Shown: piece after piece, positions 41,590-51,351 of the stretch | Layout: each line of letters opens with the position of its first letter | Numbering within the stretch: position 1 is the stretch's first letter | Origin: JBDSZL01 sp039925145 | GTDB lineage: Bacteria > Acidobacteriota > Vicinamibacteria > Vicinamibacterales > SCN-69-37 | Length of the DNA stretch: 64,000 nt | Assembly (NCBI GenBank): GCA_039925145.1 | Contig: JBDSZL010000052.1 | Location: 1 to 64,000, forward strand | Direction: 5' to 3' | Notes under the pieces: generated by a model | What the model was told of the DNA's origin: nothing | Databases searched by the model: none | The model's input: the letters and a program-made list of their open reading frames with translations, nothing else | Program-made: the position numbers and the translations under genes

Positions 41590-42893
41590 GAGGCGCGGTC
41601 CAGTACCCGCGCATCGGGCAGCGCGCCGTCGGCGCGCCCGAGCGGCACCACACCGAGCACCGCCGCCCGCGACGGCACAAGCCAGCGTGCCGCGGCGTCG
41701 CGCAGTGTCTCGCGCGTGGCGCCGAGGTAGCGCCCCAGATCCGCGTCGAAGCTGTCGGGCGCCTGCCGATGCACGTTGTACGCATTCAACTGGTCGGCCT
41801 TGCCGCCAAACCCGCCCAGTGACTGCACACGGAACACGAATGCCGCCTCTGCCTGCACCCGTCCCCGATTCACCTCTTCGTCAGAAGGACCTTCCTCCGC
41901 AAAGCGAGCCAGCTCCTCGTGAATGGCCTGCTCGAGTTCATCGAGCGTGTGGCCCGGAGCAGCCGAGGCAATTATCTGGAACGTGCCGCCGAGCTCGCGC
42001 GACGTCTGGCCGGCCGCCAATTCGGCGGCGATGCGACGATCGTGGATCAGCCGCTTGTACAGACGTGACGTGCGACCGTTGGCGACCAGATCGCCGACCA
42101 GGTCGAGCTCCGCATCGCCGGGGGCGAACAGCCCCGGCGTTCGCCAGCCGAGGTACAGGCGCGGCAGCTCAACCCTATCCTCGAGTACCAGACGGGCGCT
42201 CGATCCATCGGCGCCCGGAGGCTGCACGCGCGCGACGTGGGGACCTGCCGGAATGGCGCCGAACAGATGTTCGACCTCGCGCAACACGGCGTCTGTGGCG
42301 ACGTCGCCGACTACGGCGAGCGACGCGTTGCCCGGATGGTAGTACCGACGGAAAAACGCCGTCACGTCGTCGAGTGTCGCGGCTTCGAGATCGGCCGGCT
42401 CGCCTATCGTCGGCCAGTGATACGGGTGCGCCGGCGGGAACATGGCCGCCATCAGGGCGAATTGTGCGAGACCGTACGGCCGGTTCTCGTAGCTCTGACG
42501 ACGCTCGTTGAGCACGACGCCGCGCTGGGTATCGAGGCGGGCCTGCGAGAGCGCCGGGAGCAGCCAGCCCATGCGGTCGGCCTCCATCCAGAGCGCCAGA
42601 CGCCACGCCTCGCGAGGCACGAGCTCCCAGTAATTCGTCCGATCCGTGCTGGTCGAGCCGTTCAACGCCGCGCCCGCCTCCTGCAGCGGACCAAAGTATC
42701 CGTCGGGCTGATGCTCGGAGCCCTCGAACATCAAATGCTCGAACAGGTGGGCGAGGCCCGTGAGACCCGGCTGCTCGTTCTTCGAGCCGACGTGGTACCA
42801 CAGACTCACGGCCACGAGCGGCACGCGGTGGTCTTCGTGCACGATCACCTGCAGCCCGTTGGCGAGTGTCGTCTTGGTGAACGGAACCTGCAT
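41586..42893 (-). CDS. M16 zinc peptidase, catalytic subunit
   Basis: The 435-residue protein has the inverzincin motif H49-L-F-E-H53 in LTGLAHLFEHLMFEG and a distal Glu in the RGVVLNERRQ region about 75 residues later. It forms the active half of an M16B heterodimer with the downstream gene. No signal peptide is seen, so it is cytoplasmic or exported without a cleavable signal; related pairs in Acidobacteriota lie in similar order. The Mrp gene ends 14 bases upstream of its start, on the same strand. Confidence 0.9.
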   Translation of the reverse strand: MQVPFTKTTLANGLQVIVHEDHRVPLVAVSLWYHVGSKNEQPGLTGLAHLFEHLMFEGSEHQPDGYFGPLQEAGAALNGSTSTDRTNYWELVPREAWRLALWMEADRMGWLLPALSQARLDTQRGVVLNERRQSYENRPYGLAQFALMAAMFPPAHPYHWPTIGEPADLEAATLDDVTAFFRRYYHPGNASLAVVGDVATDAVLREVEHLFGAIPAGPHVARVQPPGADGSSARLVLEDRVELPRLYLGWRTPGLFAPGDAELDLVGDLVANGRTSRLYKRLIHDRRIAAELAAGQTSRELGGTFQIIASAAPGHTLDELEQAIHEELARFAEEGPSDEEVNRGRVQAEAAFVFRVQSLGGFGGKADQLNAYNVHRQAPDSFDADLGRYLGATRETLRDAAARWLVPSRAAVLGVVPLGRADGALPDARVLDRAS

Positions 42894-42907
42894 GCGCGCC
42901 AGGTGGA

Positions 42908-43990
42908 TTACTGAACCGGCACCAGCGGGATCGCGCCCCGGGCGAAGGACGCAATCGACACCTGCTGTGCAACGCGCTCGGCCGCGGCCATCAGCGCCAT
43001 CGAGGCCGGCGATGACGGATCGCCGATGATGACCGGCACGCCGGCGTCGCCCGCGCGGCGCACGGGCTCGTAGAGCGGCACGTGGCCAAGGAACGGTACC
43101 GACAGCTCGGTGGCGAGCTGCTCGCCACCACCTCGGCCGAAGATGTCACTCTCGCGCCCGCACCCGACGCACACGAAGTGGCTCATGTTCTCGATGAGGC
43201 CCAGCGTCGGGATGTTCAGTTTGCGATACATCTGTACGGCGCGGCGGGTGTCGGCCACTGACACCATCTGCGGCGTAGTGACGAGGACCGCTCCGGCCAC
43301 GGGCACAGACTGGCTCAAGCTGAGCGCCACGTCGCCGGTGCCGGGCGGCATGTCGACGATCAGATAATCGATGGCGTCCCAGCGCACTTCTCTGAAGAAC
43401 TGCTGCACCGCATTATGCAGCATCGGCCCGCGCCAGATCACTGCCGCGTCATCTTCGGTCAGCAGCGCCATCGACATGATCTGGATGCCAAAGCGCTCTG
43501 CGGGCACCATCTTCTGGCCGTCGGTTTCGATGCGGGCTTTCACGCCGAGCATGAGCGGCACGTTGGGACCGTAGAAATCTGCATCGATGATGGCCACCCG
43601 ACTGCCGCGCCCGGCCAGCGCCGCCGCGAGGTTGACGGCCACGGTGGTCTTGCCAACGCCACCTTTTCCTGCACCGACCGCAATGATGTTGCGCACGCCT
43701 TCGACGGCCAGACGCCCGGCTTCTGGCCGGCCGGCGGCTCTGACGCTCGCGGTCATCTGGATGACCACCGACTGGACTCCGGGAATGGCGCTGACGACCT
43801 GGCGAGCCTGTTCCTGCAGCAATTCCTTGACGGGACAGGCCGGCGTCGTGAGCTCGATGGTGAAACTCACCTGTCCGCCCTCGATCCGCAGCCCTTTGAC
43901 GAAGCCGAGCGAGACGATGTCCTTGTGGAGGTCAGGGTCCTGGACGGCACGCAGCGCATCGAGCACGGCGCCTTCGGTGAGAGCACTCAT
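42908..43990 (-). CDS. mrp: Mrp/ApbC-type Fe-S carrier P-loop ATPase
   Basis: The 360-residue protein has an N-terminal MIP18/DUF59 domain (about 5-85: VLDALRAVQDPDLHKDIVSLGFVK), a linker, and a deviant Walker A GKGGVGKTT at 108-116 with Walker B IIDADFYGPN. CVGCG near residue 277 is the CxxC that bridges a 4Fe-4S cluster between subunits. It transfers Fe-S clusters to apoproteins in the cytosol. Length and layout are normal for the family. It lies between the M16 pair and the small membrane protein gene. Confidence 0.95.
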   Translation of the reverse strand: MSALTEGAVLDALRAVQDPDLHKDIVSLGFVKGLRIEGGQVSFTIELTTPACPVKELLQEQARQVVSAIPGVQSVVIQMTASVRAAGRPEAGRLAVEGVRNIIAVGAGKGGVGKTTVAVNLAAALAGRGSRVAIIDADFYGPNVPLMLGVKARIETDGQKMVPAERFGIQIMSMALLTEDDAAVIWRGPMLHNAVQQFFREVRWDAIDYLIVDMPPGTGDVALSLSQSVPVAGAVLVTTPQMVSVADTRRAVQMYRKLNIPTLGLIENMSHFVCVGCGRESDIFGRGGGEQLATELSVPFLGHVPLYEPVRRAGDAGVPVIIGDPSSPASMALMAAAERVAQQVSIASFARGAIPLVPVQ

Positions 43991-44064
43991 TAACTGATTG
44001 TATGACGCGGATGGTGCGTGCGCAGAGGAGGAAGGCCCGGACGAGCCGGGGCTGCGCGCGATTT

Positions 44065-44463
44065 CTAGGCAGTCGCTACGCGCGGCGGGCGCCCGAACTC
44101 GCGTCTGGCATCGTCATTGAGCAGCGCCCAGAACGAGTACACACCGAGTGCCGTGCCGAACGGCAACAGGAAGAGGTTGGGCACGGCCAGCAGCAACACC
44201 GCAAGCCGGCCTCGCCGGGATCGAGACAGCAGGGCTCGACCGGCCGCCACCATGGATGCGCCACCAGCCAGGAGCAGCACGCCGCCAATCAGGAGAATCC
44301 AGGCGGCCGGAACCATTCCCCCGCGGTCTCCGCGCAGTTCGAAGAAGGCCGCAGTGGTGCCGAGCGCGAGAATTCCGAGCGACACGCCCGCAAGGAGCCC
44401 AAACAGCCCCCAGAGAACGTGAAGCCAGCCAAGCACATCGAGATGCACACGGGCGGGCGTCAC
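44065..44463 (-). CDS. Hypothetical four-helix membrane protein (132 aa)
   Basis: Four hydrophobic segments (about 8-35, 48-75, 82-103, 105-115) with short loops: LGWLHVLWGLFGLLAGVSLGILALG, AAWILLIGGVLLLAGGASMVAAG and LAVLLLAVPNLFLLPFGTALGVYSFWALL. No charged motifs or Cys. I recognise no function; membrane proteins of this type occur next to J-domain fragments in some Acidobacteriota, but this is not an assignment. It follows the J-like gene by nine bases, so the two are likely co-transcribed. Confidence 0.6.
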   Translation of the reverse strand: MTPARVHLDVLGWLHVLWGLFGLLAGVSLGILALGTTAAFFELRGDRGGMVPAAWILLIGGVLLLAGGASMVAAGRALLSRSRRGRLAVLLLAVPNLFLLPFGTALGVYSFWALLNDDARREFGRPPRVATA

Positions 44464-44472
44464 TGGAAGGCG

Positions 44473-44724
44473 CTACTCACCCGGGGTGAAAAAACTGATC
44501 TGCATCTGATCGAGCAGCGCGCTCATCTCAACGAAGTCGATCGCGGCGTCGCCCTCACCGGCAAGCCCGGCCACGCTCGACGGCGCCGCAGGACAGCCGG
44601 GCTCGGCCACGGCCGTACCCCTGAAATCGGGGTGCGAGCGTCGAATTCGCCGTGCACACGCACGCCGAACTTCGCTGATGGGTGCGTTACGCGGAAGGCC
44701 GAGAACGTGGAAGAAGTCGTGCAC
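44473..44724 (-). CDS. Truncated J-domain protein (83 aa)
   Basis: Residues 3-34 form helices I and II of a J-domain (DFFHVLGLPRNAPISEVRRACARRIRRSHPDF) with HPD at 31-33, the tripeptide that stimulates DnaK ATPase. Helix III, normally about 20 residues further on, is missing; residues 35-83 have instead a Pro/Ala linker and an acidic segment (AIDFVEMSALLDQMQISFF). It may be a specialised DnaK co-chaperone or a vestigial one. It is part of the minus-strand set between AddA and Mrp. Confidence 0.6.
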   Translation of the reverse strand: MHDFFHVLGLPRNAPISEVRRACARRIRRSHPDFRGTAVAEPGCPAAPSSVAGLAGEGDAAIDFVEMSALLDQMQISFFTPGE

Positions 44725-44748
44725 GAGGCCGAGCCATCTTTCTGGCGC

Positions 44749-44973
44749 TCAGCGGGCTCCGAGCGTCACGAGCAGGTCGCGCCGAGTGCTTTCGTCCAGG
44801 CTGTCGAGGTCGACCGAGCTGTCACACTCGTCACACAGCAATTCGAACAGGGCTGGACGCCCTTCTTCCTGGGGCGGCTGCAATTGGCCGTCGGTCACCC
44901 GCAACAGCTGCATCTGCAGGGTTTTGACGAGAAAATTCTCGGAATTTCCGCAGTTGGGACACGTGAGCGACAA
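44749..44973 (-). CDS. Small zinc-ribbon protein (74 aa)
   Basis: TTG at 44973 with GGAG six bases upstream is the best start. C5-P-N-C8 and C47-D-E-C50 are two CxxC knuckles that define a zinc ribbon. Between them a beta-hairpin (NFLVKTLQMQLLRVTDGQL) and a Pro/Gln/Glu loop are seen. It is the size of small nucleic-acid- or protein-binding zinc ribbons. It lies 91 bp downstream of addA and 24 bp upstream of the J-domain gene on the same strand, so a role with DNA repair or proteostasis is possible but unproven. Confidence 0.6.
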   Translation of the reverse strand: MSLTCPNCGNSENFLVKTLQMQLLRVTDGQLQPPQEEGRPALFELLCDECDSSVDLDSLDESTRRDLLVTLGAR

Positions 44974-45064
44974 ATGTGAACTCCGTTTCGGGCCTGAACG
45001 GTCTTGCCCGCCAAGAGTGTATCGCACACTTGTGCCCACACGCAGCTTGATTCGCGGATCGGAA

Positions 45065-48000
45065 TTACGGGTAGCAGACGAGTGTGCGCACGATCTGGAG
45101 CCCCGCGGCGCCGGCAATGGCCTGGGCGTAGAGCGTGGCCTGCGCCTGGTGTTCGGCCCTCGGCCGGCCGGTCTTGAATTCGAGCACGGTCGCCGTTCCA
45201 TCCGGGCCCATGACGAGGCAGTCGATGACTCCCCGCACGCAGACTCCCGGCTGATCGGGCAATGTGCAGGAGAACGGCACCTCGTAGAAACACTCGCCGC
45301 TCTGAAGCAATGCTGCGACATCTGCCCTGCCGCGCAAACTGCGGTACACCGCGAGCGCCTCGCGCGCGACGTCCGCCCCGCGCGTCAGGTCGACGCGCTC
45401 GTCGCCATCAATCTGCTTCAGCACGTACGGCACCAGCACGTCGTCTCCGAGCGACGGATCCATCTGATGCTGGAACAGCCGGTGAACGATGGTTCCGATC
45501 AGGCGCTCGTCCTTGCGTGCGGGCACTCCAGCGGCGCCAGGTACCTCCGCCGTTCCGTCCTCGAGTGTCGAGGTCGCTGCAATCACTCTCATCCCGGTCG
45601 TCACCAGGGGACTGACGATACGGGTTTCGACCGGAGTGGGCAGGGCGGCATCAGGTTGAACGGCAAGGGGCTCTGACGGCGCGCGGCACACGCGGAAGGC
45701 AAACGGTCCGTGGTCGCTGTTCCACGTCACCACCTCGCCTGAGCTCGACGTCGCCGCACTGCCGAATAGCGCAGCGAGGCCGTCCGGGAGCAGCGATGCC
45801 AGGCTGCGTGGCTGACGACGGAGCGTCCCGTCTGTCAGTTCAGCGGAGAGGTACAGGCGATCGCGGGCGCGAGTGGTCGCGACGTACAGGAGCCGCCGCA
45901 ACTCCTCTGTCTCGCGCTGCGCCTCGAGACGCGTGGCGTCGCTGGCGCCGAAACTGACGTCGGGCTCTCCCGACGGGCCACGTTCGATCACCGATACGGC
46001 CTGCATGCCCCCCTTGCCCGGTGCCTGGAGGTTCACGAGAAACACAATCGGAAACTCGAGGCCTTTCGCGGCATGCACGGTCATCAGGCTCACGGCACCG
46101 GCTGCTTCGACGATCGCGTTCGAGTCGTCGCCCGAGCGCAGCGTGTCGAAATACGCGGCGAGCCGCGCAAGCGTGGCGTACCCGCGGTTCTCGACGCGAC
46201 GGATGAGCGACCGCAGTTTCTTGAGGTTCTCGCGCGCCTGATGACCGCGACGGCCACGCGTCTCGTAGACGTAAGCCGTCTCGCGCACGATGACGTCGAT
46301 GAGTTCGCCAGGCGGAATGCGATCCGCCAGATCCAGCCATCGCACCACGGCAGCACGCGTCTGGTTCAACAGGTCGGCATCGATCGGCGAGAGACCTGCA
46401 GCGGATGCTGGCAGAGCCGGTTCGAGTAGACAGGCCGCCAGCCCGGGGCTCAAACGATTCAGGCCGGCATCCGACAGGCGAACGACTCGCGATCGCAGCA
46501 ATTCCGCCGCTCGCAGATCGGAGTCAGGCTGGGCCAGGTAGCGGACGACCGCCTGCAGGTCCTGCACTTCCGGCGCGTCGAAGAAGCCGAGGCCTTTGTA
46601 AACGTAGGTGCGGATGCCACGCGTCTCCAGTGCCTCCTCGTAGTACTGGTGACCCGCCCGCGCGCGAAACAGAATGGCGACATCGTCGGCCCGTGCCGGG
46701 CGAGGCGCCCCCCTGCGGTCTCGGACAATCGCGCCTTCGAGCAGCCGCGCGACTTCGGCCGCCACAGCGGACGCAGAGGCCTGCAACGTGGCCTCGCCTG
46801 TGATGCCCAGCACGGGCACGCCATCTCGCATCGCCCCGGCACCCACGCCGGACACGGGGAACTCATCGCGCGGCTCGTACCGCCATCGGTCGGGTAATTC
46901 GGGATCGCCCGACATGCTGCTCGCGAGCGCGTTCACGAAGGCCAGCAGCTCGGGGACAGAGCGGAAGCTCGTGTTGATCGCGTGCCGCACGGATCGATCC
47001 GGCCGCAGGGCGCCGATCCGTTCTGCCGCCTCGTCGAGCAGCGTCACCTCGGCCTGGCGAAAGCGATAGATCGACTGCTTGCGATCGCCCACCACGAAGA
47101 TCGATGTGCGTCCTTCGGCGGTGCCCTCACCTTCGGCCCAGGCCCCTATCAACAGATCGATCAACTGCCACTGACGGCGGCTGGTGTCCTGGAACTCGTC
47201 GACGAGCAAGTGGTGATAGCGCGCCTGGAGCTTCAGCCGGCTGCGTGCAAACTCCTCCTGCTGACTCAGGAGCCGCACCGCCCTGTCGAGCATGGCGGCA
47301 AAATCCAGCAGGGCGTGTTCTTCGAGGAGCGCCTCATATTTGTCCACGGCCATGGCCAGAATACGGAGGAGCCCACGCGCCAGCAGCGCGTTCACGTCGG
47401 CGTCGAGGCCGGCAAAAGCATCGAGCAAAGTCGGCGCGATCGCCGCGACCGCGGCCGTGTGGCGTTTCTTGGCTGGCGCGGACGCGAAGGACACCGCTCC
47501 CGTCACGAGGCGTTGCCGCGGCTTGCCGCTCTGTGTCAGGAAATAAGTCTCAAGCCGGCGGCGCAGCTGTTGCACCCAGGTCGGGTCGGCGGCATCCTCC
47601 CGTGACAGGCGGGAGAGATCTGCGCGAACCCATTCGAACTCGGGCAAATCCAGCGGGCCATCGTCAATGAGCGCTGCACGATGAGGCGAGCTCTCGACGG
47701 CAGCGCGGACCCTGCCCGCAAACCGTTCAGCGGCGTCGGCGGCCGTGCGCACATGTGCCTGGCGGCCAACAAATGTGGCGATGGCCGGGCACGCCACCTG
47801 TCGCCGATCGAGTAATGCCGCCAGCGCGCTCCGCAGTCGCGGCTGCTTGACCCGCGTGAACAGCAGCCGTAGATGTTCGTCGCCAGTGAGCAGGAGGCGC
47901 GCGGTCCGAAACGTCACATCGAGCGCTTCATTCGCGAATCGGCCCGTCTCGGTCTCGTCGGCGACCTCGAAGTCGGGGTCCACATCGGCTTCGAGCGGAA

Positions 48001-48400
48001 ACTCGCGCAACAGGCCAAAGCAGAACGCATCGATGGTCGAGATCTGAATGTCGCTCAGGCGCGCCTGTAGCGCCTTCCACCGCTCTGCCGCGAAGCCCCC
48101 GGCGGCCGCGCGCGTCCGCAACGTGGCCATAACGCGCTCGCGCATCTCGGCAGCGGCTTTGCGCGTGAACGTGATGGCCAGAATGTGCCGGGGGTCCACC
48201 CCCGCGTCGAGCACGAGCCTCGCGTAGCGGTCCACCAGCACGCGAGTCTTCCCCGTGCCGGCGGAGGCCTCGAGGAGCACGTTGTGCCGCGGGTCCACGG
48301 CGAAGTCGCGGGCCGGCTGATCCGGAGGCGGCTGAGCCGCGACGACCGGCTCGGCGCTCGCAGCCTGATCCCGTAATTCAAACAGCGTCGGTTGTTTCAT
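45065..48400 (-). CDS. addA: AddA helicase-nuclease subunit
   Basis: From ATG 48400 the protein has 1111 residues. It is a UvrD-type helicase: Walker A EASAGTGKT at about 44-52, motif Ia AITFTRKAAAEMRER, DEFQDTSRRQWQLI (motif II), GDRKQSIYRFRQAE (motif III), and VATTRARDRLYL (motif VI). The C-terminus has a RecB-like nuclease: GTIVHRLFQ and VIDCLVMGPDGTATVLEFKTGRP with the D-ExK residues. With AddB it resects double-strand breaks to load RecA. It overlaps the end of addB by 23 bp. Full length is normal for AddA. Confidence 0.95.
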   Translation of the reverse strand: MKQPTLFELRDQAASAEPVVAAQPPPDQPARDFAVDPRHNVLLEASAGTGKTRVLVDRYARLVLDAGVDPRHILAITFTRKAAAEMRERVMATLRTRAAAGGFAAERWKALQARLSDIQISTIDAFCFGLLREFPLEADVDPDFEVADETETGRFANEALDVTFRTARLLLTGDEHLRLLFTRVKQPRLRSALAALLDRRQVACPAIATFVGRQAHVRTAADAAERFAGRVRAAVESSPHRAALIDDGPLDLPEFEWVRADLSRLSREDAADPTWVQQLRRRLETYFLTQSGKPRQRLVTGAVSFASAPAKKRHTAAVAAIAPTLLDAFAGLDADVNALLARGLLRILAMAVDKYEALLEEHALLDFAAMLDRAVRLLSQQEEFARSRLKLQARYHHLLVDEFQDTSRRQWQLIDLLIGAWAEGEGTAEGRTSIFVVGDRKQSIYRFRQAEVTLLDEAAERIGALRPDRSVRHAINTSFRSVPELLAFVNALASSMSGDPELPDRWRYEPRDEFPVSGVGAGAMRDGVPVLGITGEATLQASASAVAAEVARLLEGAIVRDRRGAPRPARADDVAILFRARAGHQYYEEALETRGIRTYVYKGLGFFDAPEVQDLQAVVRYLAQPDSDLRAAELLRSRVVRLSDAGLNRLSPGLAACLLEPALPASAAGLSPIDADLLNQTRAAVVRWLDLADRIPPGELIDVIVRETAYVYETRGRRGHQARENLKKLRSLIRRVENRGYATLARLAAYFDTLRSGDDSNAIVEAAGAVSLMTVHAAKGLEFPIVFLVNLQAPGKGGMQAVSVIERGPSGEPDVSFGASDATRLEAQRETEELRRLLYVATTRARDRLYLSAELTDGTLRRQPRSLASLLPDGLAALFGSAATSSSGEVVTWNSDHGPFAFRVCRAPSEPLAVQPDAALPTPVETRIVSPLVTTGMRVIAATSTLEDGTAEVPGAAGVPARKDERLIGTIVHRLFQHQMDPSLGDDVLVPYVLKQIDGDERVDLTRGADVAREALAVYRSLRGRADVAALLQSGECFYEVPFSCTLPDQPGVCVRGVIDCLVMGPDGTATVLEFKTGRPRAEHQAQATLYAQAIAGAAGLQIVRTLVCYP

Positions 48401-51344
48401 CGAGCTCGGGACGATATTCCTTGCGGCACACGCCGGCGAAGCCACACCACTGGCATTCCGTCACGCGCTTCGGACGCGGGGGAAACTCGCCCGCTTCGAT
48501 GTTGTCGACCATCGCCGCAAAGTCAGCGACGCGGGCGTCCACAGCGGCTTTCTCCCCGTCGGGGGTTCTGTCGAGCCGCCCTTCGAGCCGGCGGTCATCA
48601 CCGAACGCCAGATACGCTGCGCTGCGCACCGGTCGCGGCTGGCCGTCGCGTGACTCCAGCAACTGCTGGGCGCAATGGGCATAGACGGCTACCTGAACCG
48701 AGGCGTCGAGGTCGGGCATGCGACCCAGCTTGTAGTCGATTACACGCAGCGACCCGTCCTCCAGCACGTCGATCCGATCGGCCTTGCCCCGAATCTGAAT
48801 CTGTCGCGGCCCATCGGCCGAGGGGAACGTGAACGCGCCGACCAGCTCGCGTTCCAGCAGACGTTCGCTCACGGGCAATCCTGCCGCGACCTCGAGCTCG
48901 AAGACCCGCTCGGCGACGCCGCGTCCGAGAATCGATCCGAGGAGCCGCATCTGCTCGAGCGAGCGATCCGGATCGGGCAGTGGCGCAAGCGCCGCAGCGG
49001 CAATGCTGGAAAACACGTCGAGCGCCTCCGGGAGGTTGGCTTTCGAGATGGCGCCTCGGCCGCGCGCCTGCCACTCCCCGTAGAACCGCTCGAACAGCGT
49101 GTGCAGCAGGGTGCCACGCTCGACCGGCGTGAGTCCGGACAGCTCGTCGCGCTCCTCCCGCAACCGCAGCACGTGTTCCGCAAAATACTTGAACGGGCAG
49201 GTGACATACCGGTCCACCTGACTGACCCGGTACACGCCCGATGGCTGGCGGTCCGATTGTCCGCTGTAAGCGGCGCTGCCGAGATCGGGCCGCCTGTGCC
49301 GCAAGCTGAGCCAGGCCGCGCGTCCGTCTTCCAATCCGTCGGGCATGGCGCCCGACGTGAGCACTTCGTCGGCAAAGAGGCCGCCGCGGGGCAGGGGGTC
49401 GACACGCAACGTGGGCAGTCCCCGTGCGAGCTCGATCATGGGAGAACGCGCCACAACCGTGTCGCCGTCGAGCTCGAACGAGGACAGGCGCGTGCGCACG
49501 CGGGCAAGGGTCAACACATCGCGAAATGCGGCATGCTCGGCCTCGGCCTGATCCGTATCCTGCGGCCACCCGAGCGACTTGAGCAGGCCGCTCGAATAAA
49601 AGAAGCTGCGCCGCTGACGTTCGGTCCAGTCTGTCTCGGCCAGACCGACGAGGTAGACCTCGTCGAAGTCACCAAACTTCGCAGCAACGGCATCCACCAG
49701 GTGCACGCCGACATGACCGCGGCGGGGCATGAACGTCTGCGCCTCGATGGCGTGGTGTATGGCGGCCGCGAGCTCGTCGTGCTCGCGATGCCTGTCGTCA
49801 TGGCGGCGATAGGCCTCCACCAGCTGGTCCAGCACCGACAGCACCGCCACACGCGCACGCCGGTGCCGATCGGCCCATTCTTCTACGCGGTCGCTGAGGA
49901 TCCGCTCGTGGCGGCGCAGAAATCCCGCCAGGGCACCGACCTGTTCCGATGCGGACGGCGCGAGGCGGTAACCCGACAGCTCCCCCGCCGCATCCGCAGC
50001 GGCGGCCGCAGCACGTCGGGCAGGCGCTTCGAGACCATGACGCGAGCCAGAGCCGCGCGACCACGCATCGACTTCCGCTGGATACGTCGTCGCATCACCG
50101 CTGACCCGACGGTCGGCAAGCGCGGCATCGAGGGCTGACACATCGACGCGCGAGAGGCGTTGCCCTGCGGCGTCGAAGGCGAGCAGCGAGGAGCGGAGAA
50201 GTTCCATGATGGCCTCGCCCGTGCCGCTCGTCCGCGCGACACCCATCACCACGTCGAGTAGCGCGGCGTACGGCTCGGCCGCCAGCGGCAACGCGTCGAA
50301 CGCCTGAAAAGGAATGCGGGCATCGGCCAGCACCTGTTGCCCTAGATAGAGATATGGCAGCGGACGATGAAACACGATGGCCGTCGAATGAGAGAGCGTC
50401 GAGTCCTGGGCATCGGCACGCTGACGGATCGCTCGCGCGATGTCCCGTACCTCCTCTTCGCGGTCACGGCTCACGAACGCCAGGTCATCGGTCGCGTCGC
50501 CAGCCGTGACGAGCAGCGGGCGGCGCGGGACGTCTTCAGCCCGCGACTCTGCGATTTCGGGCAGCTCCCGTTCGAGCCGATCTCGGAAACCGGCATCATG
50601 TGCCTCGTCGGTCATGACGACGTGCACGTCGCGCAGATGTGTCAGACGTCCGATCAGGTCGAAGTCTGCAGGCCAGAGACCGCGCGGATCGGATGGATGG
50701 TCGGCCACGGCGACGACCAGATCGTGAAACGGCAGCGTGGGCTGCCTGGCGAGCAACTCGCGGCGCAGCGCGTGCTCGTCGAGCGCGCCGATCCGCGCCA
50801 CGAGCCGGTCGTAGGCGAGGAACGTGAAGCCGAGGAAGCAGGTCTGATTGATCAACCCTTCGCTGCCGCGATCGGTCCCACGTTCCACACGAAGCTCGTC
50901 GAACAGGCCGCGCGCAAACCGGCGGACACTGCGCTGCCGGCGCCTGAGCTCGTCGTAGAAGTCGAGCATCGACGACACGAGGCCGGGCCGGAGATGAAAC
51001 GGCAGGGCGGCCAGTCGCCGGCGGTCGGCCACCTCCCGCCCCGCCCGCGCAAAGAGCACCTCGCGTTCCGATCGGCTGAGCAGTGGCGGTGCGTCTGGTA
51101 GCGAGGCGTGAAGCCGCTCGAGCCATTCAGCACGCGTGACGACATCGGGAAGCACCAGAGCGGCCCGGCCATTCTGCAGGATCTGGTGTTCGACGGTTTG
51201 CCGGAGCAATTCCGCTGCTGCGCGTGTCGGCACCAGCACGAGACGTCGGCGTGCCGCGAGCGGACCGCCCTCTACGGACAACCGGCTAAGCGCCTGCCGG
51301 AATGACGCAAGGCCACGAGCACGTACGAGAACACGCCGCTGCAT
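48378..51344 (-). CDS. addB: AddB helicase-like nuclease subunit
   Basis: From ATG 51344 (MQRRVLVRARGLASFR) the 988-residue protein begins right after the preceding stop (51352). The N-terminal part is an inactivated helicase: the place of Walker A reads LVLVPTRAAAELL, as is usual in AddB. The C-terminal nuclease is intact: GKADRIDVLEDGSLRVIDYKLG with D-DYK residues. Cys in VTCPFKYF and CQWCGFAGVC form the four-Cys Fe-S cluster that AddB needs for stability. It works as the AddAB heterodimer; in many phyla Chi recognition is done by this subunit. Confidence 0.95.
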   Translation of the reverse strand: MQRRVLVRARGLASFRQALSRLSVEGGPLAARRRLVLVPTRAAAELLRQTVEHQILQNGRAALVLPDVVTRAEWLERLHASLPDAPPLLSRSEREVLFARAGREVADRRRLAALPFHLRPGLVSSMLDFYDELRRRQRSVRRFARGLFDELRVERGTDRGSEGLINQTCFLGFTFLAYDRLVARIGALDEHALRRELLARQPTLPFHDLVVAVADHPSDPRGLWPADFDLIGRLTHLRDVHVVMTDEAHDAGFRDRLERELPEIAESRAEDVPRRPLLVTAGDATDDLAFVSRDREEEVRDIARAIRQRADAQDSTLSHSTAIVFHRPLPYLYLGQQVLADARIPFQAFDALPLAAEPYAALLDVVMGVARTSGTGEAIMELLRSSLLAFDAAGQRLSRVDVSALDAALADRRVSGDATTYPAEVDAWSRGSGSRHGLEAPARRAAAAAADAAGELSGYRLAPSASEQVGALAGFLRRHERILSDRVEEWADRHRRARVAVLSVLDQLVEAYRRHDDRHREHDELAAAIHHAIEAQTFMPRRGHVGVHLVDAVAAKFGDFDEVYLVGLAETDWTERQRRSFFYSSGLLKSLGWPQDTDQAEAEHAAFRDVLTLARVRTRLSSFELDGDTVVARSPMIELARGLPTLRVDPLPRGGLFADEVLTSGAMPDGLEDGRAAWLSLRHRRPDLGSAAYSGQSDRQPSGVYRVSQVDRYVTCPFKYFAEHVLRLREERDELSGLTPVERGTLLHTLFERFYGEWQARGRGAISKANLPEALDVFSSIAAAALAPLPDPDRSLEQMRLLGSILGRGVAERVFELEVAAGLPVSERLLERELVGAFTFPSADGPRQIQIRGKADRIDVLEDGSLRVIDYKLGRMPDLDASVQVAVYAHCAQQLLESRDGQPRPVRSAAYLAFGDDRRLEGRLDRTPDGEKAAVDARVADFAAMVDNIEAGEFPPRPKRVTECQWCGFAGVCRKEYRPELDETTDAV

Positions 51345-51351
51345 CCACTGA

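Noticed and set aside
44749..45321. 190-residue version of the zinc-ribbon protein with an N-terminal Ser/Arg-rich part
   Set aside because: The extension overlaps addA antisense-like sequence and is random; the TTG start at 44973 with a GGAG box fits the zinc ribbon alone.
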